This document shows, piece by piece, positions 15,942-24,819 of a stretch of DNA of 44,353 bases. Source of the DNA: CAYSGX01 sp964518215 (GTDB lineage Bacteria > Bacteroidota > Bacteroidia > Chitinophagales > CAIOSU01). Position 1 is the first letter of the stretch. Every line of letters begins with the position of its first letter. Location of the stretch: contig CAZFFP010000026.1 of assembly GCA_964518215.1 (NCBI GenBank), positions 1-44,353 of the forward strand, given 5' to 3'. The position numbers were made by a program, and so were the translations under genes. The notes beneath the pieces are model-generated. The model saw only the letters and a program-made list of their open reading frames with translations. It searched no databases and was not told where the DNA came from.

Positions 15942-17324
15942 TTATCTGCACCGAGATTCCAAACTCCAAAATTCATCCTTAGACACCTCTTTCCTCAACC
16001 GCCACTCCGAAGGATAGTAGTTGTTGATTCGGTTGCCGGTAGATTTCAGAAATGCCAAAGCAATATGCTCATATTTTGCCAGCAACCAACCTTTCTCTCC
16101 GGTAAAATCTAAAGGTTCTTTTCTCAATAATTGAATGGCTTCTTCATGATTCAATTGCCATGAATCATAAGCATCCGGTTGAAGCAGATTTGAAAAAGCA
16201 AACGAAGGTTGAGGGATGATATCGTTATTTTTTTGCTGAACGGCTGCCGATCCAAACATCTGAATATGCAGCGCAGAAGCGCATATTTTCAACGCATCGA
16301 TTTGCGCAGCAGGGAAAATATGGAGCGTATCATTAAAGAGCAACCAATCGTGATTTTCAGCATCATGAATCAGATGGTCGAAAAGATTTCTTTCTTTTGA
16401 AGCAAGTGATTTTAAAAAACGATTTGCAGGAATTTTTATGATTTGTTTTTCTTCGGAAGTTTTTTTCAAAGCAGCAATAAAAAATCCTTCTCCTTTGGTT
16501 CGATGCGGATAAAAATGCAGTCCGTTAAATTCATCTTCATGTATATTCCATTCTGCATGGTGTCGAAGCGGAATGGATGTCATGGAAAATTCATGCTGCA
16601 TGTATGCTATTTGCTTTTCGTTTTCTTCAGGATTAAAAGTGCAGGTGCTGTAAATGATATAGCCGCCTTGTTTCAAAGCCGGATACACATCGGCAAGTAT
16701 GCGTTTTTGTCGCGAAGCGCATAATTCGCAATTGGCATCGCTCCATTGTTGCATGGCATCGGGGTCTTTGCGAAAAAGTCCTTCTCCGCTACACGGAGCA
16801 TCAACAATAATCGCATCGAAAAAACCGGGCAGGCGTTGAAAATCGGAAGGGTCGTTTTGTGTTACAATAATATTCGCGTTGCCCCACCTTACCATGTTTT
16901 CTCTCAGAATTTTATTTCTTGGCGCAATGACTTCATTAGCCACCAACAAACTATTTTGACTTAGTAAAGAAAGAATTTGTGTGCTTTTACCACCAGGTGA
17001 AGCACATAAATCTAATACTCGAATGGTTTCATGGTTTCCGAATAGTTGCTTCATTATTTTTACTAAAAACATAGAACTTGCTTCCTGCACATAATAAGCG
17101 CCTCCATGCCACCAAGGGTCTGCTGCAAACAAAGGTCGCTGGGGCAAATAGTAGCCCTGTTCAGCCCATGCGATTTTTTCGAGCGGTAAATCTTTTTTTA
17201 CCTTAAAAGGATTTATGCGAATACTTACCGGAGCAGGCTGTTGAATGGATTGCAATAGGTGTTCCGATGCTTCCGGGAATTGTTTTCTTATTCTTTCTGA
17301 AAATGATAAGGGAAATGAAGCCAA
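15942..17324 (-). CDS. RsmF-like rRNA cytosine-C5 methyltransferase (NOL1/NOP2/Sun family)
   Basis: A 460-residue SAM-dependent RNA m5C methyltransferase. The N-terminal substrate segment is followed by VLDLCASPGGKSTQ (residues 103-116, SAM binding), DAPCSGEGLFRKD with C178 (motif IV) and YSTCTFNPEENE with nucleophile C228 (motif VI). The C-terminal 170 residues carry a PUA-like RNA-binding part that ends with an RNxYPxxWR-like motif (NNYYPSEWRLR), as in RsmF/YebU and its Bacteroidota relatives. The likely target is 16S rRNA, by analogy to RsmF at C1407. It lies convergent to meaB with 72 bases between, where no terminator hairpin is clear. Confidence 0.9.
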   Translation of the reverse strand: MASFPLSFSERIRKQFPEASEHLLQSIQQPAPVSIRINPFKVKKDLPLEKIAWAEQGYYLPQRPLFAADPWWHGGAYYVQEASSMFLVKIMKQLFGNHETIRVLDLCASPGGKSTQILSLLSQNSLLVANEVIAPRNKILRENMVRWGNANIIVTQNDPSDFQRLPGFFDAIIVDAPCSGEGLFRKDPDAMQQWSDANCELCASRQKRILADVYPALKQGGYIIYSTCTFNPEENEKQIAYMQHEFSMTSIPLRHHAEWNIHEDEFNGLHFYPHRTKGEGFFIAALKKTSEEKQIIKIPANRFLKSLASKERNLFDHLIHDAENHDWLLFNDTLHIFPAAQIDALKICASALHIQMFGSAAVQQKNNDIIPQPSFAFSNLLQPDAYDSWQLNHEEAIQLLRKEPLDFTGEKGWLLAKYEHIALAFLKSTGNRINNYYPSEWRLRKEVSKDEFWSLESRCR

Positions 17325-17431
17325 AAGAAAGCGAGGTTTATATTTTGATTAAAACTGCCATTTTTTAAATTTCAAGCGGATATTAATTCTGATGAATGTT
17401 TAACTTCGTCAAACATAAAAAAATTACCGAC

Positions 17432-19321
17432 ATGAAAAATGTTTTTTCTTTTCTTTTAATGGCGCTGGCATTTGCATCGTATGCGCAGCAAAATCACAAT
17501 TCCAATTCACGACTTTCGTTCGAGCCCGCTTTAGAGCCTTTTTATCATGGCGTGGCTTCTGGCGACCCGCTGTCTGATCGTGTGATTATTTGGACCCGTG
17601 TTACTACTCAGACTTCCGGCTCTGTAACTGTAAACTGGCAAATGGCAACCGATACTGCCATGCAAAATATTGTGAACTCGGGAACCACTTCTACCAATGT
17701 TACCAAAGATTTTACAGTAAAAGTAGATGTTACAGGCCTGCAGCCTTCTACCTATTACTATTACCAATTTGAACACGATGGAAAAAAATCATTAATCGGC
17801 AGAACCAAAACTGCGCCTACTGGCGACAATGATTATTTGCGCTTCGCCATTATGTCGTGCAACAATTATCAGAACGGATATTTCAACGCTTTCAAACATG
17901 CAGCCGAAAGAAACGACCTCGATGCCATTATTCATTTGGGCGATTATATTTATGAATACGCTGCTTCCTCTACTCCGGGAGCACCCGGAAGAACTCATGA
18001 GCCACAAAATGAAATCATTACTTTAGATGATTATCGCGGTCGTTATTCGCATTACAGGCTCGACCCCGATTTCAGAGCTTTGCACCAACAGTATCCGTTC
18101 ATTTGTGTATGGGACGACCACGAAAGCGCCAACAACTCTTGGGTAGATGGCGCTGAAAATCATACCCCCGGCACTGAAGGCGACTGGCAAGACCGCAAAA
18201 TGTTTGCTGCACAAGCCAACTACGAGTGGCTGCCGAGTCGCATTGACCCCAACAATCCGCTCATGATTTACCGCAAACTCGAATTTGGAGACCTATTGGA
18301 TTTGTTTATGCTTGAAACCCGCTTACTCGAACGTTCCGAGCCTTTATCGGGTTTTCTCGTGAATTCCAATGAGCCTGAGTTGTGGGACCCTAACCGCACC
18401 ATGTTGGGGCAAACTCAAAAACAATGGTTTGAAAATAATTTGTCGAATTCTTCAGCCCGTTGGAAAGTAGCCGGGCAGCAGGTAATGTTTACTTCACTCA
18501 CTATTCCGCCCATTCCATTATTGTTCCCAAACGAACAAATCATCAATCCCGATCAGTGGAACGGATACGCATACGAGCGTCAGCAGATATACAATTTTGT
18601 GAAAAACAACAACATTGAAAACTTTGTTGTGCTTACCGGTGATATTCACACTAGTTGGGCAAATGACCTGCCCGATAGCAATTACAATGTTTCTACCGGA
18701 GCCAATTCGAGAGGTGTTGAGTTTGTGGCCACCAGCATTACTTCTTCCAATTCGAGTTTTAATGTCCCTTCCACTTTGATTTCTCAGTTAGAAAGTGCTA
18801 ATCCACACATAAAATATTATGAACTGACGAAACACGGCTACATTGTGCTCGATGTTTCAAAAGACAAAATTCAAGGCGATTACTATCATATTTCAACCAT
18901 TACAGACAGAAATTTCAGCATGAATGTGGCTGCTTCATGGTATTCGAACACCGGAGAAAACTTTTTGCGTCAGGCAAGCGCACCTGCTAACAGTCCGGTG
19001 AATCCTAACAATGCTCCGTTGGCTCCCACTACACTTTCTACTTCTGTAAAAGATTATAACGATGTAGTGATTGTCGGCACTTTTCCCAATCCTTTTTCCG
19101 ATGAATTTGTAGTGCAGTTTTATGCAGAAAAAATGGCTAAAGCCTATTTGAAATTGATAGATATAGCAGGCAAAATAGTTTATTCGGAAACCTATCCTGA
19201 AACAACAAAAGGCATCAATTATGTGAAAGTAAAAACTCAAAACCTGAAGCCTGGAAATTATATTTTGATGATGCAATCGGGCAACGATACTTATCAGAGA
19301 AATGTGTTGAAGGTAAATTGA
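17432..19321 (+). CDS. phoD: PhoD-family alkaline phosphatase/phosphodiesterase with T9SS sorting domain
   Basis: A 629-residue secreted metallo-phosphoesterase. The ATG at 17432 opens a signal peptide (MKNVFSFLLMALAFASYAQ); a start at 17396 would precede it with 12 odd residues. The PhoD N-terminal Ig-like domain begins YHGVASGDPLSDRVIIWTRV. The catalytic part shows SCNNYQNGYF, HLGDYIYEY, VWDDHESANNSW and LTGDIHTSW, the metal-binding motifs of PhoD. The last 80 residues (VGTFPNPFSDEFVVQF ... GNYILMMQSGNDTYQRNVLKV) are a type A T9SS sorting domain, so the enzyme is exported to the cell surface or medium, where it would release phosphate from diesters or monoesters. It ends at a strong terminator hairpin. 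Confidence 0.92.
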   Translation: MKNVFSFLLMALAFASYAQQNHNSNSRLSFEPALEPFYHGVASGDPLSDRVIIWTRVTTQTSGSVTVNWQMATDTAMQNIVNSGTTSTNVTKDFTVKVDVTGLQPSTYYYYQFEHDGKKSLIGRTKTAPTGDNDYLRFAIMSCNNYQNGYFNAFKHAAERNDLDAIIHLGDYIYEYAASSTPGAPGRTHEPQNEIITLDDYRGRYSHYRLDPDFRALHQQYPFICVWDDHESANNSWVDGAENHTPGTEGDWQDRKMFAAQANYEWLPSRIDPNNPLMIYRKLEFGDLLDLFMLETRLLERSEPLSGFLVNSNEPELWDPNRTMLGQTQKQWFENNLSNSSARWKVAGQQVMFTSLTIPPIPLLFPNEQIINPDQWNGYAYERQQIYNFVKNNNIENFVVLTGDIHTSWANDLPDSNYNVSTGANSRGVEFVATSITSSNSSFNVPSTLISQLESANPHIKYYELTKHGYIVLDVSKDKIQGDYYHISTITDRNFSMNVAASWYSNTGENFLRQASAPANSPVNPNNAPLAPTTLSTSVKDYNDVVIVGTFPNPFSDEFVVQFYAEKMAKAYLKLIDIAGKIVYSETYPETTKGINYVKVKTQNLKPGNYILMMQSGNDTYQRNVLKVN

Positions 19322-19348
19322 TTTTGCTTTCAGTTCAACAAAAAACAA

Positions 19349-19386
19349 AACCCTGTGCGATTTTGAAATCGTGCGGGGTTTTTTGT
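19349..19386. terminator. Bidirectional intrinsic terminator between phoD and rnhB
   Basis: AACCCTGTGCGAT (19349-19361) pairs with ATCGTGCGGGGTT (19368-19380), allowing a few G-T pairs, and is followed by a T run to 19384. On the minus strand the same stem is followed by TTTTGTTTTTTG. It therefore fits termination of both convergent genes. Confidence 0.8.
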
Positions 19387-19387
19387 T

Positions 19388-19990
19388 TTAAAACAACTTC
19401 ATCTGCTCCGGCTCGGGCAGCAGCCGGAAAGATTTGCGATGATGAATACATGAGCCACGCTGCACAATGGCTTCACGGTGCGCTGATGTAGGATACCCCT
19501 TATTTTCATTCCATTTATAAAAAGGAAAGTGTTCGTGAATACTCAGCATGTATTCATCGCGGTAGGTTTTTGCCAAAACAGAAGCTGCTGCAATACTCAT
19601 ATAAGTGGCATCGCCTTTAATAACACATTGATGCGGAACATTTTGAAACGGCTTAAAACGATTGCCGTCCACCAAAATAAATTCAGGCGATTGTTTTAAT
19701 TGCTCCAACGCCAAATGCATGGCATAAATAGAAGCATTCAGAATATTGATTTCATCAATTTTTTCAGGAGGAACAAAAGCTACCGCATAACTCAAAGCAC
19801 AAGATTCAATTTCTGTTTTTAAAGTTTGGCGCTGCTTAGCGGAGAGTTGTTTCGAATCGTTCAGCCATTCGTGTTTAAAGTTTTTCGGTAGTATTACTGC
19901 TGCCGCTACTACCGGTCCGGCAAGACAACCGCGTCCGGCTTCATCGGTGCCGGCTTCCATGATGCCTTTTTTGAAATAGCGTTTCAGCAA
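19388..19990 (-). CDS. rnhB: Ribonuclease HII
   Basis: A 200-residue endonuclease that cuts the RNA strand of RNA-DNA hybrids and removes single ribonucleotides from DNA. The catalytic acids are visible in GTDEAGRGCLAGPV (D16, E17) and ILVDGNRF (D108), with the KGDATYMSIAAASVLAKTYRD block completing the active site. The tail contains GYPTSAHREAI..G....HRKSF, as in the family. The TTG start at 19990 follows the rraA stop codon with no gap and gives the usual N-terminus (LLKRYFKKGIMEAG, about 15 residues before the DE pair); the first ATG at 19960 would be five residues before it. Translation is therefore probably coupled to rraA. Confidence 0.95.
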   Translation of the reverse strand: MLKRYFKKGIMEAGTDEAGRGCLAGPVVAAAVILPKNFKHEWLNDSKQLSAKQRQTLKTEIESCALSYAVAFVPPEKIDEINILNASIYAMHLALEQLKQSPEFILVDGNRFKPFQNVPHQCVIKGDATYMSIAAASVLAKTYRDEYMLSIHEHFPFYKWNENKGYPTSAHREAIVQRGSCIHHRKSFRLLPEPEQMKLF

Positions 19991-20470
19991 CTAAAGCAGT
20001 TTTTTTTCTGAAACTATAATACCGTCTTCATCGGCATAAATAAAGTTGCCGGGCTTAAACACCACTCCGGCAAAATGCACGGGAACATTCATCTCTCCCT
20101 GTCCTTTTTTTACGCTCTTAAATGGATGTGTTCCCAAAGCGCGCACACCTACATTCATGGCATCTATATCAGCGCTGTCGCGAATGGCACCAAAAATCAG
20201 CGCTCCGCTCCAGTTGTTTTTTTCTAACAACGAAGCCACATTATCGCCCATCAATGCACATCGCAAACTGCCACCACCATCCACTACCAATACCTTTCCC
20301 GTACCGTCTTTTTCCAATTCGGCTTTCACCAACACATTGTCTTCAAATACTTTTACGGTTACAATTTCACCATGAAATTTTGTTTTTTTTCCGTAATGGT
20401 TAAACAGGTCTTCAGCTACCAAGAGCGCGGCTGAGTGTTCATCTGAAAGGTCGGCAGTTTTAAAGGGCAT
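19991..20470 (-). CDS. rraA: RraA family protein (RNase E regulator-like / HMG-KHG aldolase fold)
   Basis: A 159-residue protein of the RraA superfamily. The blocks KVLVVDGGGSLRCALMGDNVA, GALIFGAIRDSADIDAMNVGVRALGTHPFKS and FKPGNFIYADEDGIIVS are almost textbook. In proteobacteria RraA binds RNase E and damps its activity; other members are divalent-metal aldolases for 4-hydroxy-4-methyl-2-oxoglutarate. The RDSADID motif, lacking an obvious full aldolase set, suits the regulator branch, but many Bacteroidota have no proven target. It is the first gene of a two-gene unit with rnhB, which puts two RNA-metabolism genes together. Confidence 0.9.
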   Translation of the reverse strand: MPFKTADLSDEHSAALLVAEDLFNHYGKKTKFHGEIVTVKVFEDNVLVKAELEKDGTGKVLVVDGGGSLRCALMGDNVASLLEKNNWSGALIFGAIRDSADIDAMNVGVRALGTHPFKSVKKGQGEMNVPVHFAGVVFKPGNFIYADEDGIIVSEKKLL

Positions 20471-20499
20471 AGACTTTTGATTTTTAGTGGATAAGTTTT

Positions 20500-20507
20500 C
20501 AAAGTTA
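20500..20507 (-). promoter_or_regulatory. Candidate -7 box for rraA-rnhB (TAACTTTG on minus strand)
   Basis: The plus strand reads CAAAGTTA, so the minus strand gives TAACTTTG, 30 bases upstream of the rraA ATG. It lies in a short AACTTT-type repetitive stretch (20496-20520), so the match could be partly fortuitous. Confidence 0.4.
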
Positions 20508-20576
20508 TAAAGTTCACAAATGCTTTAATGATTTTTTACGGAGAGCTTTCTAAAAAAATTGAAAGCACATTGAAAG

Positions 20577-21461
20577 TTACTTACTTGTGAGATAAATTCC
20601 TGTAAGAATTACTCCAAGACCAAGTAAATGAATGAAGGTAATTACTTCGCCAAACAATGCTCCCCAAAACAATGACACTATAGGCATCAAGTAGGTAACA
20701 GTAGAAGCAAAAACCACACTCGTCCGTTTGAGCAAGTAATTAAAAACTATCATGGCAACAGCAGTACAAAAAACACCAAGAAAAACTATATATCCCGCAG
20801 CCTCCAGCGCATCGGGTGAAGATTGAAATGTTTCTGAAAAATCTGTGAGAAACAGAACAATAAAACCAATATAGCCTGTAAACAAATAGAGTAATGCTGA
20901 AGTTGTTATAGGATGAATATGACTCAATCTTATTTTAAGATTGTTGGCGCCAATGCCATATAAAACTGCGGCAAGAATGATAAAAAACGGATAAATACTA
21001 AATTCCAATTGGAAAGAGCCATCAGATTTCAGCAGTATGAGCATGATTGCTCCTGCCAAGCCAAGCCCTATACCCAAATTTTTAAGCCGGTTGGATTTAT
21101 AACTAAAAAAGAAAACCCCAATAATTAAGGTGAATAACGGAGTGAGCGAATTAAGTATGCCCGCCATCGAACTACTGATACTTAATTGTGCCATACAAAA
21201 CAGAAAAGGAGGAATAGTATTCCCTATTAAACCGATAAAAAACAACCAGGGTATATCCTTCATCCGCGTTTCTCTGGTTCCAATCAATAGCAAAACCGGT
21301 ATCATGAAAAGAAATGCCACAGAAATACGCAACCCCGCTACTTGAAAAGGAGAGAACACTTTCATTCCCAATTTCATCAGAATGAATGAGGTGCCCCATA
21401 AAAAGGCAAGTAAAACAAGCATCACCCATTTCATGCTATCTACTTTATGAGTGGAAATCAT
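20577..21461 (-). CDS. EamA/DMT-superfamily transporter
   Basis: A 294-residue polytopic inner-membrane protein with ten hydrophobic helices arranged as two EamA repeats of about 140 residues. Typical marks are WGTSFILMKLGMKVFSPFQVAGLR at the first helix and the corresponding FASTVTYLMPIVSLFWGALFGEVI near the end of repeat two. Family members export metabolites such as amino acids or their derivatives; the substrate is not readable. ATG 21461 adds nine residues before a second ATG at 21434 that sits right at the first helix; either may be used. It is a single gene between rraA and the deoxynucleoside kinase, on the same strand with gaps over 100 bases. Confidence 0.88.
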   Translation of the reverse strand: MISTHKVDSMKWVMLVLLAFLWGTSFILMKLGMKVFSPFQVAGLRISVAFLFMIPVLLLIGTRETRMKDIPWLFFIGLIGNTIPPFLFCMAQLSISSSMAGILNSLTPLFTLIIGVFFFSYKSNRLKNLGIGLGLAGAIMLILLKSDGSFQLEFSIYPFFIILAAVLYGIGANNLKIRLSHIHPITTSALLYLFTGYIGFIVLFLTDFSETFQSSPDALEAAGYIVFLGVFCTAVAMIVFNYLLKRTSVVFASTVTYLMPIVSLFWGALFGEVITFIHLLGLGVILTGIYLTSK

Positions 21462-21575
21462 AATTCATTTTTTGATTTGAAAAAATTGAACAAAGTTCAG
21501 ATAGTGAAGTACAATAATGATGTTTTTTGTCTCGAAATATTTTTAATTGCTTCTTGTAAACAAAAACATTAGCAA

Positions 21576-22217
21576 TCAAGATACTTTCACATAATGCACT
21601 CCTTTCTCATAGTCTTTATCGAGCAACGATTTCAGTTTGCCGTAATCTTCGGCATTCGAAACAAAATCAATGGCAGATACATCGGCAATCACAACGGCTG
21701 AATTTTTTTGCGCTTTGAAATATTGCAAATAGGCTGCTTGTAATTTTTCGAGATATGCGGCAGGAATACTTTGCTCATAGCTGCGCCCGCGAATGGAAAT
21801 ATTATACAACAGATTCGGAACGGAATTAAACAGATAAACAATCAATTGCGGCACGGGCAGTTGCGAATTAATAATATCGAACAAGCGTCTGAACAATTGC
21901 TGTTCGTCTTCCTTCAAAGTAATAGAGGCAAATATGAGCGATTTGGTAAACAAGTAATCGCTCACCGTTATATTCTGAAACATGTCTTGCGAAAAACCCG
22001 TGTTGCGAATTTGCTGATAGCGTTCGGCCATAAAAAACAATTCGAGCGGAAACGCATACTGTTCGGGATGCTGATAAAATTTCGGTAGAAACGGATTGTT
22101 TTCAAACTGCTCCAACACAATGCGCGCATTCAAATCATCGCTGAATTTTTTCGCCAGCGAAGTTTTGCCCGAGCCAATGCACCCTTCTATGGTAATAAAA
22201 CTATACTTGGTGTTCAT
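21576..22217 (-). CDS. Deoxynucleoside kinase (dGK/dAK-type)
   Basis: A 213-residue salvage kinase that phosphorylates deoxynucleosides using ATP. The P-loop EGCIGSGKTSL is at residues 11-21, followed by LEQFENNPFLPKFY and the substrate-side ELFFMAERYQQ. The lid-type motif SIRGRSYEQSI carries the arginines that hold phosphate. The usual DRS motif of animal enzymes reads SDYLF here. Deoxyguanosine or deoxyadenosine is the usual substrate of the bacterial branch. Its first 17 bases overlap the end of folK, so the two are coupled. The folK-kinase pair facing sppA is an arrangement I associate with Bacteroidota. Confidence 0.88.
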   Translation of the reverse strand: MNTKYSFITIEGCIGSGKTSLAKKFSDDLNARIVLEQFENNPFLPKFYQHPEQYAFPLELFFMAERYQQIRNTGFSQDMFQNITVSDYLFTKSLIFASITLKEDEQQLFRRLFDIINSQLPVPQLIVYLFNSVPNLLYNISIRGRSYEQSIPAAYLEKLQAAYLQYFKAQKNSAVVIADVSAIDFVSNAEDYGKLKSLLDKDYEKGVHYVKVS

Positions 22218-22701
22218 CGGGCTGAATCACTTTTACCGGCAACGTATCGGTGCATTGCTCTAACAGTTGTTGAATGGAAACTAAAAGCACCGGATGTATC
22301 TGTTCGGGCGCAATAGCAGCGAGCGGAGCCAGAGCAAATTTTCTTTCAGGAAGCCATGCATGTGGTATGGTTAGTTCGGGCAGATTTACAATCGTATCGC
22401 CATAGAGCAAAATATCAATATCAATTTCGCGCTGTCCCCATTTTTCCGAAGCTGTTCTTCCGGTTTCGGCTTCTATGTTTTTTATATTTTGAAGAATATC
22501 TAAAGGCGCATCGCCACACAAAACCATAATGACTTTGTTCAAAAAATCGGGTTGCTCCGATTTGCCCCAGGCAGCGGTTTCAAAAACAGGAGAAGCATGC
22601 AAGGCTGCTCCATACAATTGCTCAATTTTGCTTTGAGCCGTATGGATATAATTCATACGATTGCCGCTATTGCTTCCCAATAAAAGATATAAAGGTTTCA
22701 T
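22201..22701 (-). CDS. folK: 2-amino-4-hydroxy-6-hydroxymethyldihydropteridine pyrophosphokinase
   Basis: A 166-residue folate-pathway enzyme that transfers pyrophosphate from ATP to 6-hydroxymethyl-dihydropterin. Family motifs are LLLGSNSGNRMNYI at the N-terminus, FETAAWGKSEQPDFLNKVI (residues about 40-58), EAETGR and WGQREIDIDILLYGD, followed by IPHAWLPERKFALAPLA. All pterin and ATP-binding blocks are present and the length is normal. It is the first gene of a two-gene unit with the deoxynucleoside kinase and is divergent from sppA; a TAGCTTTG box precedes it. Confidence 0.95.
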   Translation of the reverse strand: MKPLYLLLGSNSGNRMNYIHTAQSKIEQLYGAALHASPVFETAAWGKSEQPDFLNKVIMVLCGDAPLDILQNIKNIEAETGRTASEKWGQREIDIDILLYGDTIVNLPELTIPHAWLPERKFALAPLAAIAPEQIHPVLLVSIQQLLEQCTDTLPVKVIQPDEHQV

Positions 22702-22722
22702 TAAGTATTTTTAACAAAGAGC

Positions 22723-22730
22723 CAAAGCTA
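22723..22730 (-). promoter_or_regulatory. Candidate -7 box for folK (TAGCTTTG on minus strand)
   Basis: The plus strand reads CAAAGCTA, an exact TAnnTTTG match on the minus strand, 22 bases upstream of the folK ATG. Together with the box at 22751 it makes a compact divergent promoter pair. Confidence 0.5.
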
Positions 22731-22750
22731 ACAAATAAGGCAAATTCAAG

Positions 22751-22758
22751 TATTTTTG
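22751..22758 (+). promoter_or_regulatory. Candidate -7 box for sppA (TATTTTTG)
   Basis: An exact TAnnTTTG match 35 bases upstream of the sppA ATG at 22793, leaving a leader of roughly 25-30 bases. The -33 element is not evident. Confidence 0.5.
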
Positions 22759-22792
22759 ATTCCTCACAATTTTTTCAAATTAAATTTTCCTT

Positions 22793-24571
22793 ATGAGTTT
22801 TTTAAAACAATTTTTCACTACCCTGCTGGCATTTATAGTGGGACAGTTTCTGTTTTTCTTTCTTGCAATTGCTATGATTATTGGCATTATAGCCGGTTTG
22901 GCAAGCTCTACAAAAGAAAAAGTAGATGTAGAACCCAACACTGTTTTATATCTCAATTTCGATTATAATATTTCTGAAATGACTTCGAACAATCCGTTCG
23001 AAAATTTCGATTTCGGGACTTTCAAGCCTTCTCAAAATCTCGGACTAAACGATATTTTAAAAAATATCAAAAAGGCTAAGGACGATGATAATATTAAAGG
23101 CATATTTATTAATGCCGCCATAAATCCCAACGGAACCGCTACTACAGAAGCCATACGCAATCAAATTTTAAACTTTAAAGAGTCGGGCAAATTTGTAGTG
23201 GCATATTCTGAAATAATGACACAAAAGGCTTATTACTTAGCCTCGGTTGCCGATAAAATTTATCTCAACCCTATGGGCGTTGTGGAATTTTCGGGATTAA
23301 ATTCTGAACTGATGTTTTTCAAAAGTATGCTCGAAAAATTGGAAGTGGAGCCTCAAATTTTTTATGCCGGAAAATACAAAAGCGCTACCGAGCCTTTGCG
23401 CCTCGAAAAAATGAGCGAAGCCAATCGGGAGCAGATTACCGAATACATGAATGGAATTTATGAGCATTATCTGAAGAAAATTTCAGCCTCAAGAAGTATT
23501 ACTGTTGCTCAACTCGACAGTATTGCAGATAATTTATTGGTGCGCAGAGCTAATGATGCTCTGGAACATAAATTGGTAGATGCCTTGGCTTATTACGATG
23601 AAGTGATAGACGATTTGAAAGAACGCACAGGCAAAAAAGATGATGAAAATGTGGTTTCCATTTCGCTGAAAAAATATGATAATGCCGAAAGCAGTAAAAA
23701 AGAAGACTTCACTATCGAAGATAGAATTGCGGTATTGTATGCCGAAGGCGATATTGTTGACGGCAAAGGCGATGGCAGCAATATAGGCTCTGAACGTGTG
23801 GCGCGATTAATCAGAAAAATTCGTCAGGATAAAAATGTGAAAGCATTAGTGCTGCGCGTAAATTCGCCCGGTGGCAGCGCTTTGGCTTCGGAAGTTATTT
23901 TGCGTGAAATGGCTTTGGCGAAAGAAAAATTTCCGGTGATTGTTTCGATGGGCGATGTGGCGGCTTCGGGCGGCTATTATATTGCCTGCTATGCCGACAC
24001 TATTGTAGCACAACCCAACACCATTACGGGTTCTATTGGTGTATTCGGAATTTTGCCCAACATGCAAGGATTCTTTAAAAACAAATTAGGCATTACGTTC
24101 GACAATGTTCAAACCGGAAAATATTCAGGCATGGGTACCGTTTCAAGACCTTTGAATGCCGATGAAAAACTGATTGTGCAAGCAGCCATTGATACCATTT
24201 ACATGAATTTTAAAACCCGTGTTGCCGAAGGTCGCGACATGACGGTTGAGCAGGTAGATGAAGTAGCTCAGGGGAGAGTATGGACCGGTGAACAGGCACA
24301 AAAGAAAGGATTGGTAGATGTATTGGGAGGTATAGACGAAGCCATTGCCATTGCAGCCTACAAAGCCGATTTAAAAGAATATCGTTTGAAAGAATTTCCT
24401 GAAGAAATAGATCCTTTTGAAAAGTTCATGAAAAATCTGAAAGGCGAAGGCGAAACCTGGTATATGAAAAATCAACTAGGAACATTTTATCCTATCTGGA
24501 AAAAAATACAGCAAATACAAAACATGCAGGGCGTTCAGGCACGATTGCCTTATGAAATTTCGATTAACTGA
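22793..24571 (+). CDS. sppA: Signal peptide peptidase SppA, long (67K-type) form
   Basis: A 592-residue membrane-bound serine protease that degrades cleaved signal peptides and other membrane peptides. An N-terminal anchor helix (about residues 8-36) is followed by two ClpP/crotonase-like repeats. The general base lysine is in AGKYKSATEP (K196), and the nucleophile serine is in GDVAASGGYYIAC (S392), matching the E. coli Lys209/Ser409 dyad. Length fits the tandem-repeat form, as opposed to the short archaeal/Bacillus form. It is divergent from folK. Confidence 0.95.
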   Translation: MSFLKQFFTTLLAFIVGQFLFFFLAIAMIIGIIAGLASSTKEKVDVEPNTVLYLNFDYNISEMTSNNPFENFDFGTFKPSQNLGLNDILKNIKKAKDDDNIKGIFINAAINPNGTATTEAIRNQILNFKESGKFVVAYSEIMTQKAYYLASVADKIYLNPMGVVEFSGLNSELMFFKSMLEKLEVEPQIFYAGKYKSATEPLRLEKMSEANREQITEYMNGIYEHYLKKISASRSITVAQLDSIADNLLVRRANDALEHKLVDALAYYDEVIDDLKERTGKKDDENVVSISLKKYDNAESSKKEDFTIEDRIAVLYAEGDIVDGKGDGSNIGSERVARLIRKIRQDKNVKALVLRVNSPGGSALASEVILREMALAKEKFPVIVSMGDVAASGGYYIACYADTIVAQPNTITGSIGVFGILPNMQGFFKNKLGITFDNVQTGKYSGMGTVSRPLNADEKLIVQAAIDTIYMNFKTRVAEGRDMTVEQVDEVAQGRVWTGEQAQKKGLVDVLGGIDEAIAIAAYKADLKEYRLKEFPEEIDPFEKFMKNLKGEGETWYMKNQLGTFYPIWKKIQQIQNMQGVQARLPYEISIN

Positions 24572-24606
24572 TTTCTATTCAAAAGCCATTCATTGTGAAC
24601 GCTTTG

Positions 24607-24697
24607 TTAGCCATTAGCTATTAGCCATAAGCTTTCGGCTATCAGCTATCAGCCGTAAGTAGTTTGCAGTTCTCAGTTTGCAGTAAAAAGTAAACTG
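24607..24697. repeat. Heptamer tandem array, 13 units
   Basis: Consecutive 7-base units run in exact register: TTAGCCA, TTAGCTA, TTAGCCA, TAAGCTT, TCGGCTA, TCAGCTA, TCAGCCG, TAAGTAG, TTTGCAG, TTCTCAG, TTTGCAG, TAAAAAG, TAAACTG. The register may continue more weakly to about 24718. Neighbouring units resemble each other most, as if copied stepwise. It lies in the 248-base gap between sppA and the T9SS protein. No gene or classical terminator is seen in that gap. Confidence 0.8.
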
Positions 24698-24819
24698 TGG
24701 TTGTGGTCTGTTGACTGAAAACAGCCACTATTTGTTCATGACATTTTCTTAATTACTTTTCTTCCTGTCCATTCAATATCTTTACTACTCAATCGCTCTC
24801 GTTCCTTAAATTCTTTCCT

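Noticed and set aside
24607..24697. Possible CRISPR array
   Set aside because: Units are 7 bases long, there are no spacers, and no cas genes are present; it is a tandem heptamer array.
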